NCBI RefSeq assembly: GCF_024746835.1
Contig: NZ_CP080531.1
Location: forward strand, 5,042,001-5,106,000
Source of the DNA: Mesorhizobium sp. AR02
GTDB taxonomy: Bacteria; Pseudomonadota; Alphaproteobacteria; Rhizobiales; Rhizobiaceae
Length of the DNA stretch: 64,000 nt
Reading direction: 5' to 3'
Shown: positions 8,293-17,418 of the stretch, piece after piece
How positions within the stretch are numbered: the first letter of the stretch is position 1
How the letters are laid out: every line of letters starts with the position of its first letter
Position numbers and translations under genes: made by a program
The notes under the pieces: model-generated
Told to the model about the DNA's origin: nothing
Seen by the model: only the letters and a program-made list of their open reading frames with translations
The model's database searches: none

Positions 8293-8514
8293 TTGGACTG
8301 GAGCAAATGGATCAGGCAAACGCATCGCTGGCTGTCGATCATCTTCACGGCGACCGTCGTCGCCAACTTCGTCACCATGGCGTTTGGACAGCCGCCCGCC
8401 TGGGTGGTTTATTCGCCACTGCCGCCACTCTTCCTTTTGCTGTTCAGCGGCCTCTATATGTTCGTGCTGCCCTATGTCGGGAAAGGACGCAGCGTGCAGC
8501 GCGTCAACGGATAG
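8293..8514 (+). CDS. Small membrane protein with two helices
   Basis: A TTG at 8293 is preceded by GGGAGGTAA at 8282-8290, giving a 73-residue protein MDWSKWIRQTHRWLSIIF. Two membrane segments are visible (about residues 14-32 and 41-61), separated by a proline-rich turn (GQPPAWVVYSPLPPL), and the C terminus is basic. The N-terminal IRQTHRWLSI is like the start of PepSY/DUF-type small membrane proteins. The non-ATG start is supported by the well-placed ribosome binding site. The function is unknown. Confidence 0.7.
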   Translation: MDWSKWIRQTHRWLSIIFTATVVANFVTMAFGQPPAWVVYSPLPPLFLLLFSGLYMFVLPYVGKGRSVQRVNG

Positions 8515-8525
8515 GAGGAAAGGAT

Positions 8526-8954
8526 ATGGCCAGGTCGACGGCCGCCAAGGCTGAGCCAAAACTGCTTTCCGGCGGCAACCCGCAGATCGCCAAGGGCCAT
8601 GGCGACGCTCCCGTGCAGGCCTATATCGCGGCCATGCCGGGCTGGAAGCGCGAGATGGGCGGGCGGCTCGACGCTCTCATCGAGCGCGCCGTGCCCGGGG
8701 TGCACAAGGCGGTCAAATGGAACTCGCCGCTCTATGGTGTCGAAGGCGAGGGCTGGTTCCTTGGCCTCCATTGCTTCACCAAATACATCAAGGTGGCTTT
8801 CTTTCGCGGCACGTCGCTGCAGCCGGTGCCACCGGGTGAATCCCGGAGCCAGGACACGCGCTACCTCAACATCCATGAGGACGGCGCGTTCGACGAGGCG
8901 CAATTCAGCGCCTGGGTGAAGCAGGCCAGCCAATTGCCTGGCGAGCGCATGTGA
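8526..8954 (+). CDS. DUF1801-domain protein
   Basis: The 142-residue protein begins at ATG 8526 after AGGAGGAAAGG. It has the DUF1801 (YdhG-like) fold: VQAYIAAMPGWKREMGGRLDAL, then the characteristic AVKWNSPLYG and 'FLGLHCFTKYIKVAFFRG'. The biochemical role of the family is not established. It is the third gene of the VOC-led run and is followed 34 bp later by another DUF1801-type gene with a divergent sequence. Confidence 0.88.
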   Translation: MARSTAAKAEPKLLSGGNPQIAKGHGDAPVQAYIAAMPGWKREMGGRLDALIERAVPGVHKAVKWNSPLYGVEGEGWFLGLHCFTKYIKVAFFRGTSLQPVPPGESRSQDTRYLNIHEDGAFDEAQFSAWVKQASQLPGERM

Positions 8955-8988
8955 GCGCTCTATTGTTATTTTTTGAGGAGGAAACAGC

Positions 8989-9381
8989 ATGACCGGATCA
9001 CAGGAGAGCAAATCTCCCTCGGAGCTGATCGACGGCAGGATCAAGGAACTCGGCGACTGGCGCGGCGAGATGCTAGGCAGCTTGCGTGCGCTCATTCATC
9101 AAGCCGATCCCGACGTGGTCGAGACGTGGAAATGGCGCGGCGTGCCGGTGTGGGAGCATGACGGCATGATCTGCACCGGCGAGACCTACAAGAGCGTCGT
9201 CAAGCTGACCTTCGCCAAGGGCGCGGCGCTGCCCGATCCCTCGCGCCTGTTCAACTCCAGCCTCGAAGGGAATACACGGCGGGCTATTGATTTTCAGAAG
9301 GGTGAGGAGGTCAATGAGGAGGCGCTGAAGGCGCTGGTGCGGGCTGCGGTGGCTTTGAATACATCTAAGTCCCGCAAGTAA
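8989..9381 (+). CDS. DUF1801-domain protein, second copy
   Basis: The 130-residue protein begins MTGSQESKSPSELIDGRI after TTGAGGAGGAAACAGC. The core again matches DUF1801: ETWKWRGVPVWEHDGMICTG corresponds to the K-W-x-x-P-x-W block and YKSVVKLTFAKGAALPDPS to the second strand pair. It is clearly a different paralogue from the upstream gene, not a tandem duplicate. Function is unknown; the two may form a heteromer, which is only an inference from adjacency. Confidence 0.88.
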   Translation: MTGSQESKSPSELIDGRIKELGDWRGEMLGSLRALIHQADPDVVETWKWRGVPVWEHDGMICTGETYKSVVKLTFAKGAALPDPSRLFNSSLEGNTRRAIDFQKGEEVNEEALKALVRAAVALNTSKSRK

Positions 9382-9423
9382 TTCTGCTGCGTCATAGCCA
9401 TTGCCCATAACGGTCAACGTGGG

Positions 9424-9595
9424 CGCTGCCCCTCACTGTCCTGCCGGACATCTCTCCCCGTAAACGGGGCGAGAGGGGCTGGCGGCGCCGTCGGCGCATT
9501 GTTTGCAACGCTGGTGATTGGCGAAAGCGGCGACAACAGCGTCCCTCGCCCCGTTTACGGGGAGAGGATGCCGGCAGGCAGGTGAGGGGCAGCGC
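9424..9595. repeat. Palindromic intergenic repeat, family C copy 1
   Basis: The ends are long inverted repeats: GCGCTGCCCCTCACTGTCC on the left and its complement on the right, together with mirrored TCTCCCCGTAAACGGGG blocks. A related complete copy is at 50025-50200 and a half copy at 34970-35026. The rest of the 9382-9769 gap holds no gene. It resembles a small non-coding MITE-like element, but no transposase partner is visible here. Confidence 0.8.
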
Positions 9596-9769
9596 TGACG
9601 GCAGATGGTTGCCAGTGATTTCGACACTGCAAGGCAGCGGTCAAGGATGGCGCGCAGGCACCGCCAGCCTCGCCGCAAAGAGCGCGTGTTTACGATCTGG
9701 GAAGCTTGATGGTGCTAGATATCGCCGGATGATGGCCGGCCGGGTTGGCCGGCTCCGGATGGATTCGCC

Positions 9770-10864
9770 ATGAACAGCCCGATGCGCATGCCGTGGGTGG
9801 ACACGGCCAAAGGCCTCTCGATCATTCTCGTGGTCATGATGTACTCGGCCTACAACACGGGCGAGTACACGGGCGGCGTCGGTTTCCTGCATTATGTCAT
9901 CGGCTTCGCGACGCCGTTCCGCATGCCGGAATTCTTCCTGATCTCCGGTCTGTTCCTGTCGCAGGTGATCGACCGGCTGTGGCGGCGCTATATAGACCGG
10001 CGCGTCGTCCACTATCTCTATTTCTACGTGCTGTGGGCGATCATCTCGATCGGGCTGAAGATCGGCATCTTCAGCCGGGATCCCGGCGGCATGCTGCACG
10101 ACCTCGCAATGGCTGTTATCCAGCCCTATGGCGTGTTGTGGTTCATCTACATGCTGGCGGTGTTCGGCCTTGTTGCCAAGCTTCTGCGGCAGTTCCGCGT
10201 GCCGGCCTGGATCGTCATCCCGTGTGCTGCCGCCCTGCAGATGTGGGCGCCGCATCCCGACAGCTATGCGCTTGAACAATTCGCGGCCTATTTCGTGTTC
10301 TTCTACCTCGGCTTCGTGCTGGCGCCGCTCGTGTTCCGGCTCGTCGAATGGACGCAACCCCGCCCGATGCTGGCCGTCGCCGGCCTGGCGTTGTGGGCTG
10401 TCGTCAACGGCCTGCTCGTCTATTCACCGGGCTATGCCATGCAGCCGGTCGGCATGCAGATGGGCCTGGCGGCATGGCCGCCGCTGCATCTGACTTTGGC
10501 CGTCGCCGGCGCCGTGGCGCTCTGCGTGCTTGGCGGCCTCCTCTGCACATTCGCCGCGATGGAATGGCTGCGCTGGCTCGGCGAACATTCGCTGGTCGTC
10601 TATGTCGCCTTCACCATCCCGATGTCGCTGTTCCGCGGCGCCGCACTCGCAAGCGGCCTCCTGACCGACACCGGCATGCTCAGCCTGGCGGTGCTGCTGG
10701 TCTCGACCATCAGCCCGGTGGTGCTCTACCTCATCATCCAACGCGTGGGCTTCGGCATGTTCCTGTTCGAGCGGCCGGCCTGGGCGCATATCGACAACAG
10801 CGTGCCGCAAGCGGCACCGAAAACGGTGTTGCCCGCTGCCGCCGCCCAATCAAGCCGGACATAG
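9770..10864 (+). CDS. Acyltransferase-3 family membrane protein
   Basis: The 364-residue protein is hydrophobic throughout with about ten membrane segments. The N terminus MRMPWVDTAKGLSIILVV carries the D-x-x-K/R-G signature of family 3 acyltransferases, which move acyl groups to envelope sugars. It is followed by a FRMPEFFLISGLFLS block in which the family usually has H/M-P-x-F-F-x-x-S-G. The last 30 residues are soluble. It is isolated between two repeat elements, so its acceptor is unknown; candidates are exopolysaccharide, LPS or cyclic glucans. Confidence 0.88.
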   Translation: MNSPMRMPWVDTAKGLSIILVVMMYSAYNTGEYTGGVGFLHYVIGFATPFRMPEFFLISGLFLSQVIDRLWRRYIDRRVVHYLYFYVLWAIISIGLKIGIFSRDPGGMLHDLAMAVIQPYGVLWFIYMLAVFGLVAKLLRQFRVPAWIVIPCAAALQMWAPHPDSYALEQFAAYFVFFYLGFVLAPLVFRLVEWTQPRPMLAVAGLALWAVVNGLLVYSPGYAMQPVGMQMGLAAWPPLHLTLAVAGAVALCVLGGLLCTFAAMEWLRWLGEHSLVVYVAFTIPMSLFRGAALASGLLTDTGMLSLAVLLVSTISPVVLYLIIQRVGFGMFLFERPAWAHIDNSVPQAAPKTVLPAAAAQSSRT

Positions 10865-10872
10865 CCGAGCCT

Positions 10873-10954
10873 GAGCAATTCCAGGAAAAGTGTGAAGCGG
10901 TTTTCCCGGGAAAAGCGCATAGCGCTTTCCCTTGGGAATTGCGTCATAACAAGA
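10873..10954. repeat. Palindromic intergenic repeat, family B copy 2 (inverted)
   Basis: This is the reverse orientation of the element at 7683: it begins GAGCAATTCCAGGAAAAGTG and ends GGGAATTGCGTCATAAC, with an inner AAAGCGCATAGCGCTTT palindrome not found in the other copies. It lies between convergent genes (acyltransferase and GH127), where a bidirectional terminator would be useful. Confidence 0.75.
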
Positions 10955-10957
10955 GTC

Positions 10958-12946
10958 TCAGCCGTCCCGCAGCCACACCAGCATCTCGCCGGGTTCGCGA
11001 TTGTCCCAGGCGTAATAGGGGATGGCGGTCAGGCGCGTCTCGACGCTGGCCGGCGGTTCGGATCGATAGAGCCCGTCCTGCCACCCATCCCCGGCATCGG
11101 CCCGCGCCGTGGCTGAAAGCGTCACCACGCCGCCCAGCAGTGCAGGCGCTTCATGCGCCTCTATGCCTGCCGTGCGCGGCAGTGTCAGGCGATGCAGCCG
11201 GCTTTCATTATCCGTCGCCTCGACGCAGTAGATCAGCGGCCCGCGCGACAGCGCGACGCGGCCGGCATCCTGCCGAACCTCGGGATTGGCGTAGAGCCGC
11301 TCGATCGGCATTTCGAGATCGAGCCGGACGCGGTCACCCTTTTTCCAGCTGCGCCGGATCGCGGCATAGCCGTCGCTGGTGACATCGACCAGCTTGACCG
11401 CCTCGCCATTGACCTCGAGGCTCGCCCTGGAACTCCAGGCCGGTATGCGCAGGTGAAGCGTGAACTCGACCGGCGCCTGCGGCTCGATCGTGATGTCGAC
11501 GGCGCCGTCCCAGGGATAGTGGCTCGCTTGGGAAAGGCTGACGGCAATGCCGCCAATGTCGAAGCGGGCGGTCGAGTCGCCGTAGAGATGCACGGCCAGC
11601 GCATCGTCGGCCAGGCTGTAGAAATAGCTGCCGATGGAGGCCACCATGCGCCCGACATTGGGCGGGCAGCAGGGGCAGCGGTGCCATTTCCATCTGTTGT
11701 GCCGGCCCCGGCTTTCCAGTGGGTTCTCATAGAAGAACAGCGAGCCGTCGAGCGACAGGCCGGAGATCGAGCCATTGTAGAGCGCCCGCTCCATCATGTC
11801 GGCATAGCGGGCGTTCGGCCCCATGCCGAGCATGCGGCTGGCCCAGAACACCAGGCCGACCGCCGCGCAAGTCTCGGCATAGGCGCTCTCATTGGGCAGG
11901 TCGTAATCGCTGGTAAAGCCTTCATTGTGCGCCGACGGGCCGAGCCCGCCGGTGATGTAGAGGTTTTTGGTGGTGAGATCGTCCCACAGCCGGTCAAGCG
12001 CCACGCGCAGCGTGTCGTCACCATATTCGGTGGCGATGTCGGCCATGCCCGAATAGAGGTACATGGCCCGCACTGCATGGCCGACGACCTTGTCCTGCTC
12101 GCGCACCGGCCGGTGCGACTGATTGTATTCGTAGGTCTTGAAATGATAGGCCTTGGGGTCGGCGCCACGGGCGCGCGCCTCCTCGTCGAAATAATGCGGT
12201 TGTTGGCCGCGCTGGTCGATGAAGTATTTCGCCAGCTCCATGTATTTCGTCTCGCCCGTCACCCGCGCCAGCTTGACCAGCGCCAGCTCGACCTCCTCAT
12301 GGCCGCAATAGCCCTTCTTCTTGCCGGGCTCTGGCCCCAGCACCGAAGCGATGTGGTCGGCATAGCGGCACATAATGTCGAGCAGCTTGCGCTTGCCCGT
12401 CGCCTGGTAGTAGGCGACGGCGCCCTCGATCAGGTGGCCAGCGCAATAGAGCTCGTGGCAGTCGCGCAGGTTTGTCCAGCGCTTGCCGGGCTGGATGCGC
12501 TGGTACCAGCTGGAGAGGTAGCCGTCCTCCTGCTGCAGTCTGCCGTACATGTCGATGACGGCATCGATCTTCTTTTCAAGCTCGGGGTTCTTGCGCCGGT
12601 AGAGCGAATAGGCCGCGGTCTCGATCGTCTTGCCGAGATCGGAATCCCAGAACATCTGTGTGGTCACCGTCGAGCCGGTGAATTCGGCGCCCTGACGATC
12701 GGCTTCATCGGGCGAGGGCGAGTGGAAGGGAATAACAATTCCGGGCGAGGGGCGGTCCGGGTCGATCTGCTCCAGCATACGCGCCTCGACACAGCGGTCG
12801 TAGAGGATGTCGGCGGTGCGCGTCGCAACCGCGTCGGCGCGGTCGCCCCAGAAGCCGTGCACGTCGACCTGCGGCACCGGCAGCGGGCGGAAGGCGAGTT
12901 TCGGCTTCCCCTTTGTGGCGGGGCGGGGGGATGGCGATGCGGTCAT
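10958..12946 (-). CDS. Glycoside hydrolase family 127, beta-L-arabinofuranosidase type
   Basis: The 662-residue protein belongs to GH127 (formerly DUF1680), retaining enzymes that release beta-L-arabinofuranose with a zinc-bound cysteine nucleophile. The metal/catalytic residues are visible: E and C in NESAYAETCAAVG (about residues 352-364) and the cysteine pair in HRCPCCPPNVGRM (about 421-433). An (alpha/alpha)6 barrel is followed by beta-sandwich domains. There is no signal peptide, so it acts on imported oligosaccharide in the cytoplasm. It is the last gene of the LacI-SBP-permease operon. The exact sugar specificity is inferred from the family. Confidence 0.92.
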   Translation of the reverse strand: MTASPSPRPATKGKPKLAFRPLPVPQVDVHGFWGDRADAVATRTADILYDRCVEARMLEQIDPDRPSPGIVIPFHSPSPDEADRQGAEFTGSTVTTQMFWDSDLGKTIETAAYSLYRRKNPELEKKIDAVIDMYGRLQQEDGYLSSWYQRIQPGKRWTNLRDCHELYCAGHLIEGAVAYYQATGKRKLLDIMCRYADHIASVLGPEPGKKKGYCGHEEVELALVKLARVTGETKYMELAKYFIDQRGQQPHYFDEEARARGADPKAYHFKTYEYNQSHRPVREQDKVVGHAVRAMYLYSGMADIATEYGDDTLRVALDRLWDDLTTKNLYITGGLGPSAHNEGFTSDYDLPNESAYAETCAAVGLVFWASRMLGMGPNARYADMMERALYNGSISGLSLDGSLFFYENPLESRGRHNRWKWHRCPCCPPNVGRMVASIGSYFYSLADDALAVHLYGDSTARFDIGGIAVSLSQASHYPWDGAVDITIEPQAPVEFTLHLRIPAWSSRASLEVNGEAVKLVDVTSDGYAAIRRSWKKGDRVRLDLEMPIERLYANPEVRQDAGRVALSRGPLIYCVEATDNESRLHRLTLPRTAGIEAHEAPALLGGVVTLSATARADAGDGWQDGLYRSEPPASVETRLTAIPYYAWDNREPGEMLVWLRDG

Positions 12947-12998
12947 GAACTCACTCCATTATTCTATCGATCAGTTGACGGCCTCGGCCGTCAGGCGA

Positions 12999-13856
12999 TT
13001 ACTTGACGGCCCCGGCCATCAGGCCGCGGATGTAGAAGCGCTGCAGGGCAAGGAACAGGATCAGGCACGGCACCATCATCACGGTGACGCCCGCCTGCAC
13101 GGCGCCCCAGTCGATGGCGCCGAAGCGGCCCGACTGCAGCGCGGTCATCATCACCGGCAGCGTGAATTTGGACTGGTCGGTCATCAGCACCAGGGCGGCA
13201 AGGAACTCGTTCCAGGCGCCGAGGAAGGCGAACAGCGCGATGGTGACGACGCCCGGCCAAACCAGCGGCAGCATCACCTTGACCAGCATGGTGGCGTTGC
13301 CGGCGCCGTCCATGCGGGCGGCCTCCTCGATCTCGCGCGGCACCGCGTCGAAGGCGTTGCGCATCATGAAGATCGAGAACGGCAATTGCAGCGTCACATA
13401 GACGCCGACCAGGCCGGTCAGCGTGTTGTGCAGGCCAAGCTTGGTCAGTACCAGGAAGATCGGCGTCAGGATCGACTGGAACGGGATCATGATCGTCGAC
13501 AGGATGAGGACGAAGAACAGGTCCTTGAACGGAAACCGAAAGCGCGAAAAACCATAGCCGGCGAGCACGCTGACGATGACCGACAGAATGACGGTCATCA
13601 CCGAGACATAGATGCTGTTCTGCGCCGAGGCCCACAGCCCGTCGCCGAAGGAGTTGAGCGTCGCGTAGTTTTCGAGCGAGAAGCCCGTGGTCGGCCATGG
13701 CGGCAGCGGCGGCAGGCGCGCTTCGGCTGCCGGCTTGAAGGCCGACAGCGCCGTCCACACGATCGGCGCCACGAACAGCACCGAGGCGATGATGCCGGTG
13801 GCGTGCCTGGCGAAGCGCGCGGCGAGCTTGCCCCTGGCTGATATCGCTTGCGCCAT
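12999..13856 (-). CDS. Carbohydrate ABC transporter permease, MalG type
   Basis: The 285-residue protein starts at ATG 13856, overlapping the stop of the upstream permease by one base. It has six membrane segments. The EAA loop that contacts the ATPase is visible in EIEEAARMDGAGNATMLVKVMLPL (about residues 185-208). The C-terminal 'RFYIRGLMAGAVK' is typical of MalG/CUT1 family members. It pairs with the following permease to form the channel for the sugar bound by the binding protein at 14981. No ATPase gene is next to it. Confidence 0.95.
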   Translation of the reverse strand: MAQAISARGKLAARFARHATGIIASVLFVAPIVWTALSAFKPAAEARLPPLPPWPTTGFSLENYATLNSFGDGLWASAQNSIYVSVMTVILSVIVSVLAGYGFSRFRFPFKDLFFVLILSTIMIPFQSILTPIFLVLTKLGLHNTLTGLVGVYVTLQLPFSIFMMRNAFDAVPREIEEAARMDGAGNATMLVKVMLPLVWPGVVTIALFAFLGAWNEFLAALVLMTDQSKFTLPVMMTALQSGRFGAIDWGAVQAGVTVMMVPCLILFLALQRFYIRGLMAGAVK

Positions 13857-14785
13857 CAGTCGAGCCCCTCGGGCTTGCGCAGCAGCCATAGTTGGATGAG
13901 GCTGAGCGCCACCAGGATCACCAGCAGCACCATCGAGAGTGCGGCGCCGTAGCCGAGCTTGAACGAGACGAAGGACTGGTTGAAGATCCAGTAGACCGCC
14001 GTCAGCGTCTGGTTGCGCGGGCCGCCGCGCAGGATGATGTAGAACTGGTCGAAGGCGAGGATGGAGCCCGCGACCGACAGGATCAGCGCCAGCGCCAGCG
14101 TGCGGCGCATCAGCGGCAAGGTGATCGCCCGGAACCGCGCGAACGGCCCGGCGCCGTCGATGACGGCGGCCTCCTGCAGGTCCTGCGGGATCGATTGCAG
14201 GCCGGTCATCAGGATGATCATGGTGAAGCCGGCGACCTTCCACACGACCATGGCGATGATCGACCAGAAGGCCGGCTGGAAGGTGGCCAAGAGGTTGAAC
14301 TTCTTGTCGATCAGGCCGAGGTCGTAGGCGGCCGGGCTGAACAGGCCGGAATCGACATTGAGCAGCCATGACCAGAGCAGGCTCGCCGAGGCGAAGCCGA
14401 CCACCGCCGGCATGAAGAAGAAGGTGCGGTAGAGGTTGGTCAGCGGTCGCGGTTTTTCGATGAAGATCGCCAGGGGAAAGGCGACGGCGAAGATCGCGAT
14501 GGTGACGATCACGGTGTAGTAGCCGGTGAATTTGAGCGCGTTCCAGAACCTGGTGTCGCGCAGGATGGCGACATAATTGTCGAGGCCGATGAAGGAATGT
14601 TCGCCCATCAGCGGCCAGTTGTGCAGCGACATCCACGCCGTCATGCCGAGCGGGATCACGAAAAACACCATGACCAGCGCCACCGCTGGCGCGACATAGA
14701 GCAAGCCGATCCATTGCCGGCGGCCGGCGCCGACGAGCTTTCGGGCGCGGGGCGGGGCGGTGGTTGTGGCTGTGATAGTGGTCAT
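13856..14785 (-). CDS. Carbohydrate ABC transporter permease, MalF type
   Basis: The start was placed at ATG 14785 (MTTITATTTAPPRARKL) because the longer frame to 14914 reads into the intergenic palindrome and gives an arginine/glycine-rich non-hydrophobic prefix. The 309-residue product has six membrane segments and an EAA loop in DLQEAAVIDGAGPFARFRAITLPLM. The family is CUT1 MalF/UgpA. It lies 3' of the binding-protein gene, separated by a 195-bp gap with an inverted repeat, and overlaps the MalG-type gene by one base. Confidence 0.94.
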   Translation of the reverse strand: MTTITATTTAPPRARKLVGAGRRQWIGLLYVAPAVALVMVFFVIPLGMTAWMSLHNWPLMGEHSFIGLDNYVAILRDTRFWNALKFTGYYTVIVTIAIFAVAFPLAIFIEKPRPLTNLYRTFFFMPAVVGFASASLLWSWLLNVDSGLFSPAAYDLGLIDKKFNLLATFQPAFWSIIAMVVWKVAGFTMIILMTGLQSIPQDLQEAAVIDGAGPFARFRAITLPLMRRTLALALILSVAGSILAFDQFYIILRGGPRNQTLTAVYWIFNQSFVSFKLGYGAALSMVLLVILVALSLIQLWLLRKPEGLD

Positions 14786-14820
14786 GGCTTGCCCGTTCTT
14801 GCGTCGGATCCAGTTGGCCG

Positions 14821-14927
14821 CCCTACCTCCCCCTTGTGGGGAGGTCGGACCGCAGGTCCGGGTGGGGGGCTGACGCAGACCCCCACCCCGCTGCTTCGCA
14901 GCGACCCTCCCCACAAGGGGGAGGGTA
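14821..14927. repeat. Inverted-repeat element between binding-protein and permease genes
   Basis: CCCTACCTCCCCCTTGTGGG at the left is mirrored by CCACAAGGGGGAGGGTA at the right, with an inner GGACCGCAGGTCC palindrome and a CTGCTTCGCAG hairpin. It lies within the sugar operon just downstream of the binding-protein stop. A strong hairpin here could protect the binding-protein mRNA 3' end and lower permease expression, as REP-type elements do in other operons; that role is inferred. Confidence 0.7.
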
Positions 14928-14980
14928 AGGCGCGCCGGCCACCCGCCCAGGGAGACAGGCGGGCGGCCGGCAGGCGGCCG

Positions 14981-16228
14981 CTACTTCTGCGGCGCCTGGT
15001 CGATGATCGACTGCATGGTCTGCTGCGCGTTGGCTATGGCACCGTCAACATCGTCGCCGAAGAAGACTTCGTTGACCATCTGCGTCCATGGGCCGTTGGC
15101 CGAGTTGATCAGGTCGTTGAACACCACCGAATAGGGCGTCTTGCCCTTGGCCATGGCCTCGGCGGCGATCTGGTAGCGCGGATCGAGATCCTTGAGCGCA
15201 TCCTTGGCGATGTCGCCGCGCACCGGCAGGCTGCCATATTTGGCGAGGATGGTCTGGCCTTCGAGCGAATAGGCGAAGTCCAGGAACTCCTTCACCACGG
15301 CGAGCTTCTTGGTGCCCTTGGTGACGACGAAATTGTCGCCGCCGGCAAAGGACGACCAGTTGCCATCCTTGCCCGGTAGGAAGGTGACGCCGTAGTCGAC
15401 ATTGGGATACTGGGTGTTGAGCGCGCCGATGGCGAAGGCGCCCGACGGCGAGATACCGATATTGCCGGCGGCAAACGCCGCGAAGAAATTGGCGCCAGTG
15501 TCGGTCTGCGCGCCCGCCGGCACCAGGTCCTTCTTGACCATCGAGCGGTAGAGATCGATGGCGCCGCGCAATTGCGGGCTGTCCAGCGTCGCCTTCGAAC
15601 CGTCTTCGCTCAGGATATCGCCGCCCGAGGCCCAGATCAGCGGCGTGAAGGTGAAGATGTTGCAGCCGCCGCAATTGCCGGAGAAATAAAAGCCCTTGAT
15701 GTTGCCGCCAAGCGCGTTGACTTTTTCGGCGTCGGCGGCGATTTCGGCCCAGTTGGTGGGGCCTTTTTCAGGGTCGAGGCCGGCCTGCTTGAACAGCTTC
15801 TTGTTCCAGATCAGCACCGAGGCATCGGCCGAGAAGGGCAGGCCGTAAATGTGGTCCTTGTAGGTGCCGGTCTTGACATGCGCCGGCGACAGGCTGGCGA
15901 AATAGGGCAGGGACTTGGCCCAGTCGGTGATGTCCTCCAGTTGGCCGGCCGCGGCGAAGGACGGCGTGTAGATGAGGTCGAGCGACAGCGCGTCGGGCGC
16001 CGTGCCGCCGGCTGCGGCCGCGCCATATTTCGGGATGATCTCGGCATTCGGGATGATGTCGAGCTTGACCTGGTCCTTGTGCGCCTTGTTGTAGGCGTCG
16101 ACGATCCTCGGCATGAAATTCGAGCCGTCGGCGCGCACCCAGATGTTGGCGGTGTCGGCGGCGGCAGTGCCGAGACCGCTGCCCAGCACGGCAGCGGCCA
16201 GGGTCAGTTTGGCAATCAGGTTCCTCAT
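14981..16228 (-). CDS. Sugar ABC transporter substrate-binding protein
   Basis: The 415-residue protein has a clear signal peptide (MRNLIAKLTLAAAVLGSGLGTAAA, cleavage near residue 24) and an extracellular solute-binding family 1 fold: ANIWVRADGSNFMPRIVDAYNK, then 'DALSLDLIYTPSFAAAGQLEDITDW', and later 'GNIGISPSGAFAIGAL'. It is the CUT1-type partner of the two permeases downstream. A GGAGGAGAAG sequence precedes the start. The ligand is probably an arabinofuranose-containing oligosaccharide, judged from the GH127 enzyme. Confidence 0.93.
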   Translation of the reverse strand: MRNLIAKLTLAAAVLGSGLGTAAADTANIWVRADGSNFMPRIVDAYNKAHKDQVKLDIIPNAEIIPKYGAAAAGGTAPDALSLDLIYTPSFAAAGQLEDITDWAKSLPYFASLSPAHVKTGTYKDHIYGLPFSADASVLIWNKKLFKQAGLDPEKGPTNWAEIAADAEKVNALGGNIKGFYFSGNCGGCNIFTFTPLIWASGGDILSEDGSKATLDSPQLRGAIDLYRSMVKKDLVPAGAQTDTGANFFAAFAAGNIGISPSGAFAIGALNTQYPNVDYGVTFLPGKDGNWSSFAGGDNFVVTKGTKKLAVVKEFLDFAYSLEGQTILAKYGSLPVRGDIAKDALKDLDPRYQIAAEAMAKGKTPYSVVFNDLINSANGPWTQMVNEVFFGDDVDGAIANAQQTMQSIIDQAPQK

Positions 16229-16291
16229 CTTCTCCTCCTCCAGGGTTGGCCGCTGTCCGCGGCTTGGCGCCGATCACGCGGCGCTTTCGTT

Positions 16292-17329
16292 TCAGCCGTC
16301 CGGTGGACGGCCGCAGGAATGCCGCACCACCAGCCGGCACGGCAGTTTTCGAATGCCTGGCGCGGCGGGCTGGCCGCCGACCAGTGAAAGCAGGGTCAGC
16401 CCCGCCTCGCGCCCGAGGGCGACCAGGTTCATGTCGACCGAGGTCAGTGGCGGGCGGGTCGCCTCCGCGACGATCTCCCAATTGTCGAAGCCGATGACGC
16501 CGACATCGCCGGGAACGCTCAAACCTCGCTCGCGCAACGCATCGATGACGCCGCGCGCGATCTGGTCGTTGCCGCAAAAGACGGCGTCCGGTCTTTCGCT
16601 TTTGCCGTCGAACAATTGCGCCACCGCCTCGTGCCCCCAGGCTTCCGACCAGGAGCCGAGCAGCGGTTCGGTCACCGGCAAGCCATTTTCGGCGAGTACA
16701 TCGCGATAGGCCTGGGCGCGGGCGTGCACCACGGCAAAGCTCGCCGGCCCGCTGACATGGGCGATGCGCCTGCGGCCGAGCCGGCAGAAATGCTCGACCG
16801 CCAGCCGCGCGCCACCGGCATCGTCGGAGACGAAGGCGACGGCGTCGGGATCGGGCTGGGTGAAGGCATAGATCACCGGAATGCGTAGATTGGCGAGGTC
16901 GACAGGCAGATGGCGGTCGATGCGCTTGCCGGTGGCGATGATGCCGTCGACGCGCTTGTCGAGCATGGCCTCGACATGCAACTGGCCGAGGCGTGGATCC
17001 TCCTCGACATTGCACAGGAACACCGAGACGCCATTGTCGACCAGCGCGTCCGAAATGCCCGACATCAGCGGCAGCGAGAAGCGGCCATAGGTATCGTTGG
17101 TGAGCAGGCCGACGGTGAAGGAGCGGCGCCGGAGCAGGCTCTGCGCCAGGCTGTTCGGCCGGAAGCCCAGGCTGCGCGCTGTCTCGCGGATGCGCTCGCG
17201 CGTCTCGGCGGTCATGCGCCCCTGGTCGTTGAGCGCCTTCGAGGCGGTGGCGACGCTGACGCCGGCCTGCGCCGCCACGTCACGCAAGGTGACGGGCTTG
17301 GGAAAGACCGGGACAGGTTCCGATGTCAT
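16292..17329 (-). CDS. LacI-family repressor of the GH127/ABC operon
   Basis: The 345-residue protein has the LacI headpiece (about residues 12-60: VTLRDVAAQAGVSVATASKAL, then the hinge helix in RSLGFRPNSLAQSL) and a periplasmic-binding-protein-like effector domain. The gap to the binding-protein gene is 63 bp in the same direction, so it is probably the first gene of its own operon. Two palindromic operators sharing a TTGAGAAAAGGTTTT core lie at 17351-17366 and 17419-17434, just upstream of its start, which points to autoregulation. Confidence 0.93.
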   Translation of the reverse strand: MTSEPVPVFPKPVTLRDVAAQAGVSVATASKALNDQGRMTAETRERIRETARSLGFRPNSLAQSLLRRRSFTVGLLTNDTYGRFSLPLMSGISDALVDNGVSVFLCNVEEDPRLGQLHVEAMLDKRVDGIIATGKRIDRHLPVDLANLRIPVIYAFTQPDPDAVAFVSDDAGGARLAVEHFCRLGRRRIAHVSGPASFAVVHARAQAYRDVLAENGLPVTEPLLGSWSEAWGHEAVAQLFDGKSERPDAVFCGNDQIARGVIDALRERGLSVPGDVGVIGFDNWEIVAEATRPPLTSVDMNLVALGREAGLTLLSLVGGQPAAPGIRKLPCRLVVRHSCGRPPDG

Positions 17330-17350
17330 CGCGCCGAGGAATCCTTAGTT

Positions 17351-17366
17351 GAGAAAAGGTTTTCTC
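17351..17366. promoter_or_regulatory. LacI-type operator O1
   Basis: GAGAAAAGGTTTTCTC is a near-perfect 16-bp palindrome with a two-base centre, 21 bp upstream of the repressor start codon. It shares TTGAGAAAAGGTTTT with the second site. LacI-family sites have this size and symmetry, although most have a CG centre; here the centre is GG/CC. Confidence 0.75.
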
Positions 17367-17418
17367 TTACAGGCCGGAATAAGGCCCGGCCAATGGCCGA
17401 GCCCGATCGAAACTGTTT

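Noticed and set aside
11153..13006. 617-residue plus-strand frame opposite the GH127 gene
   Set aside because: It is a shadow of GH127 codons; the translation shows no family pattern, while the minus strand carries complete catalytic motifs.
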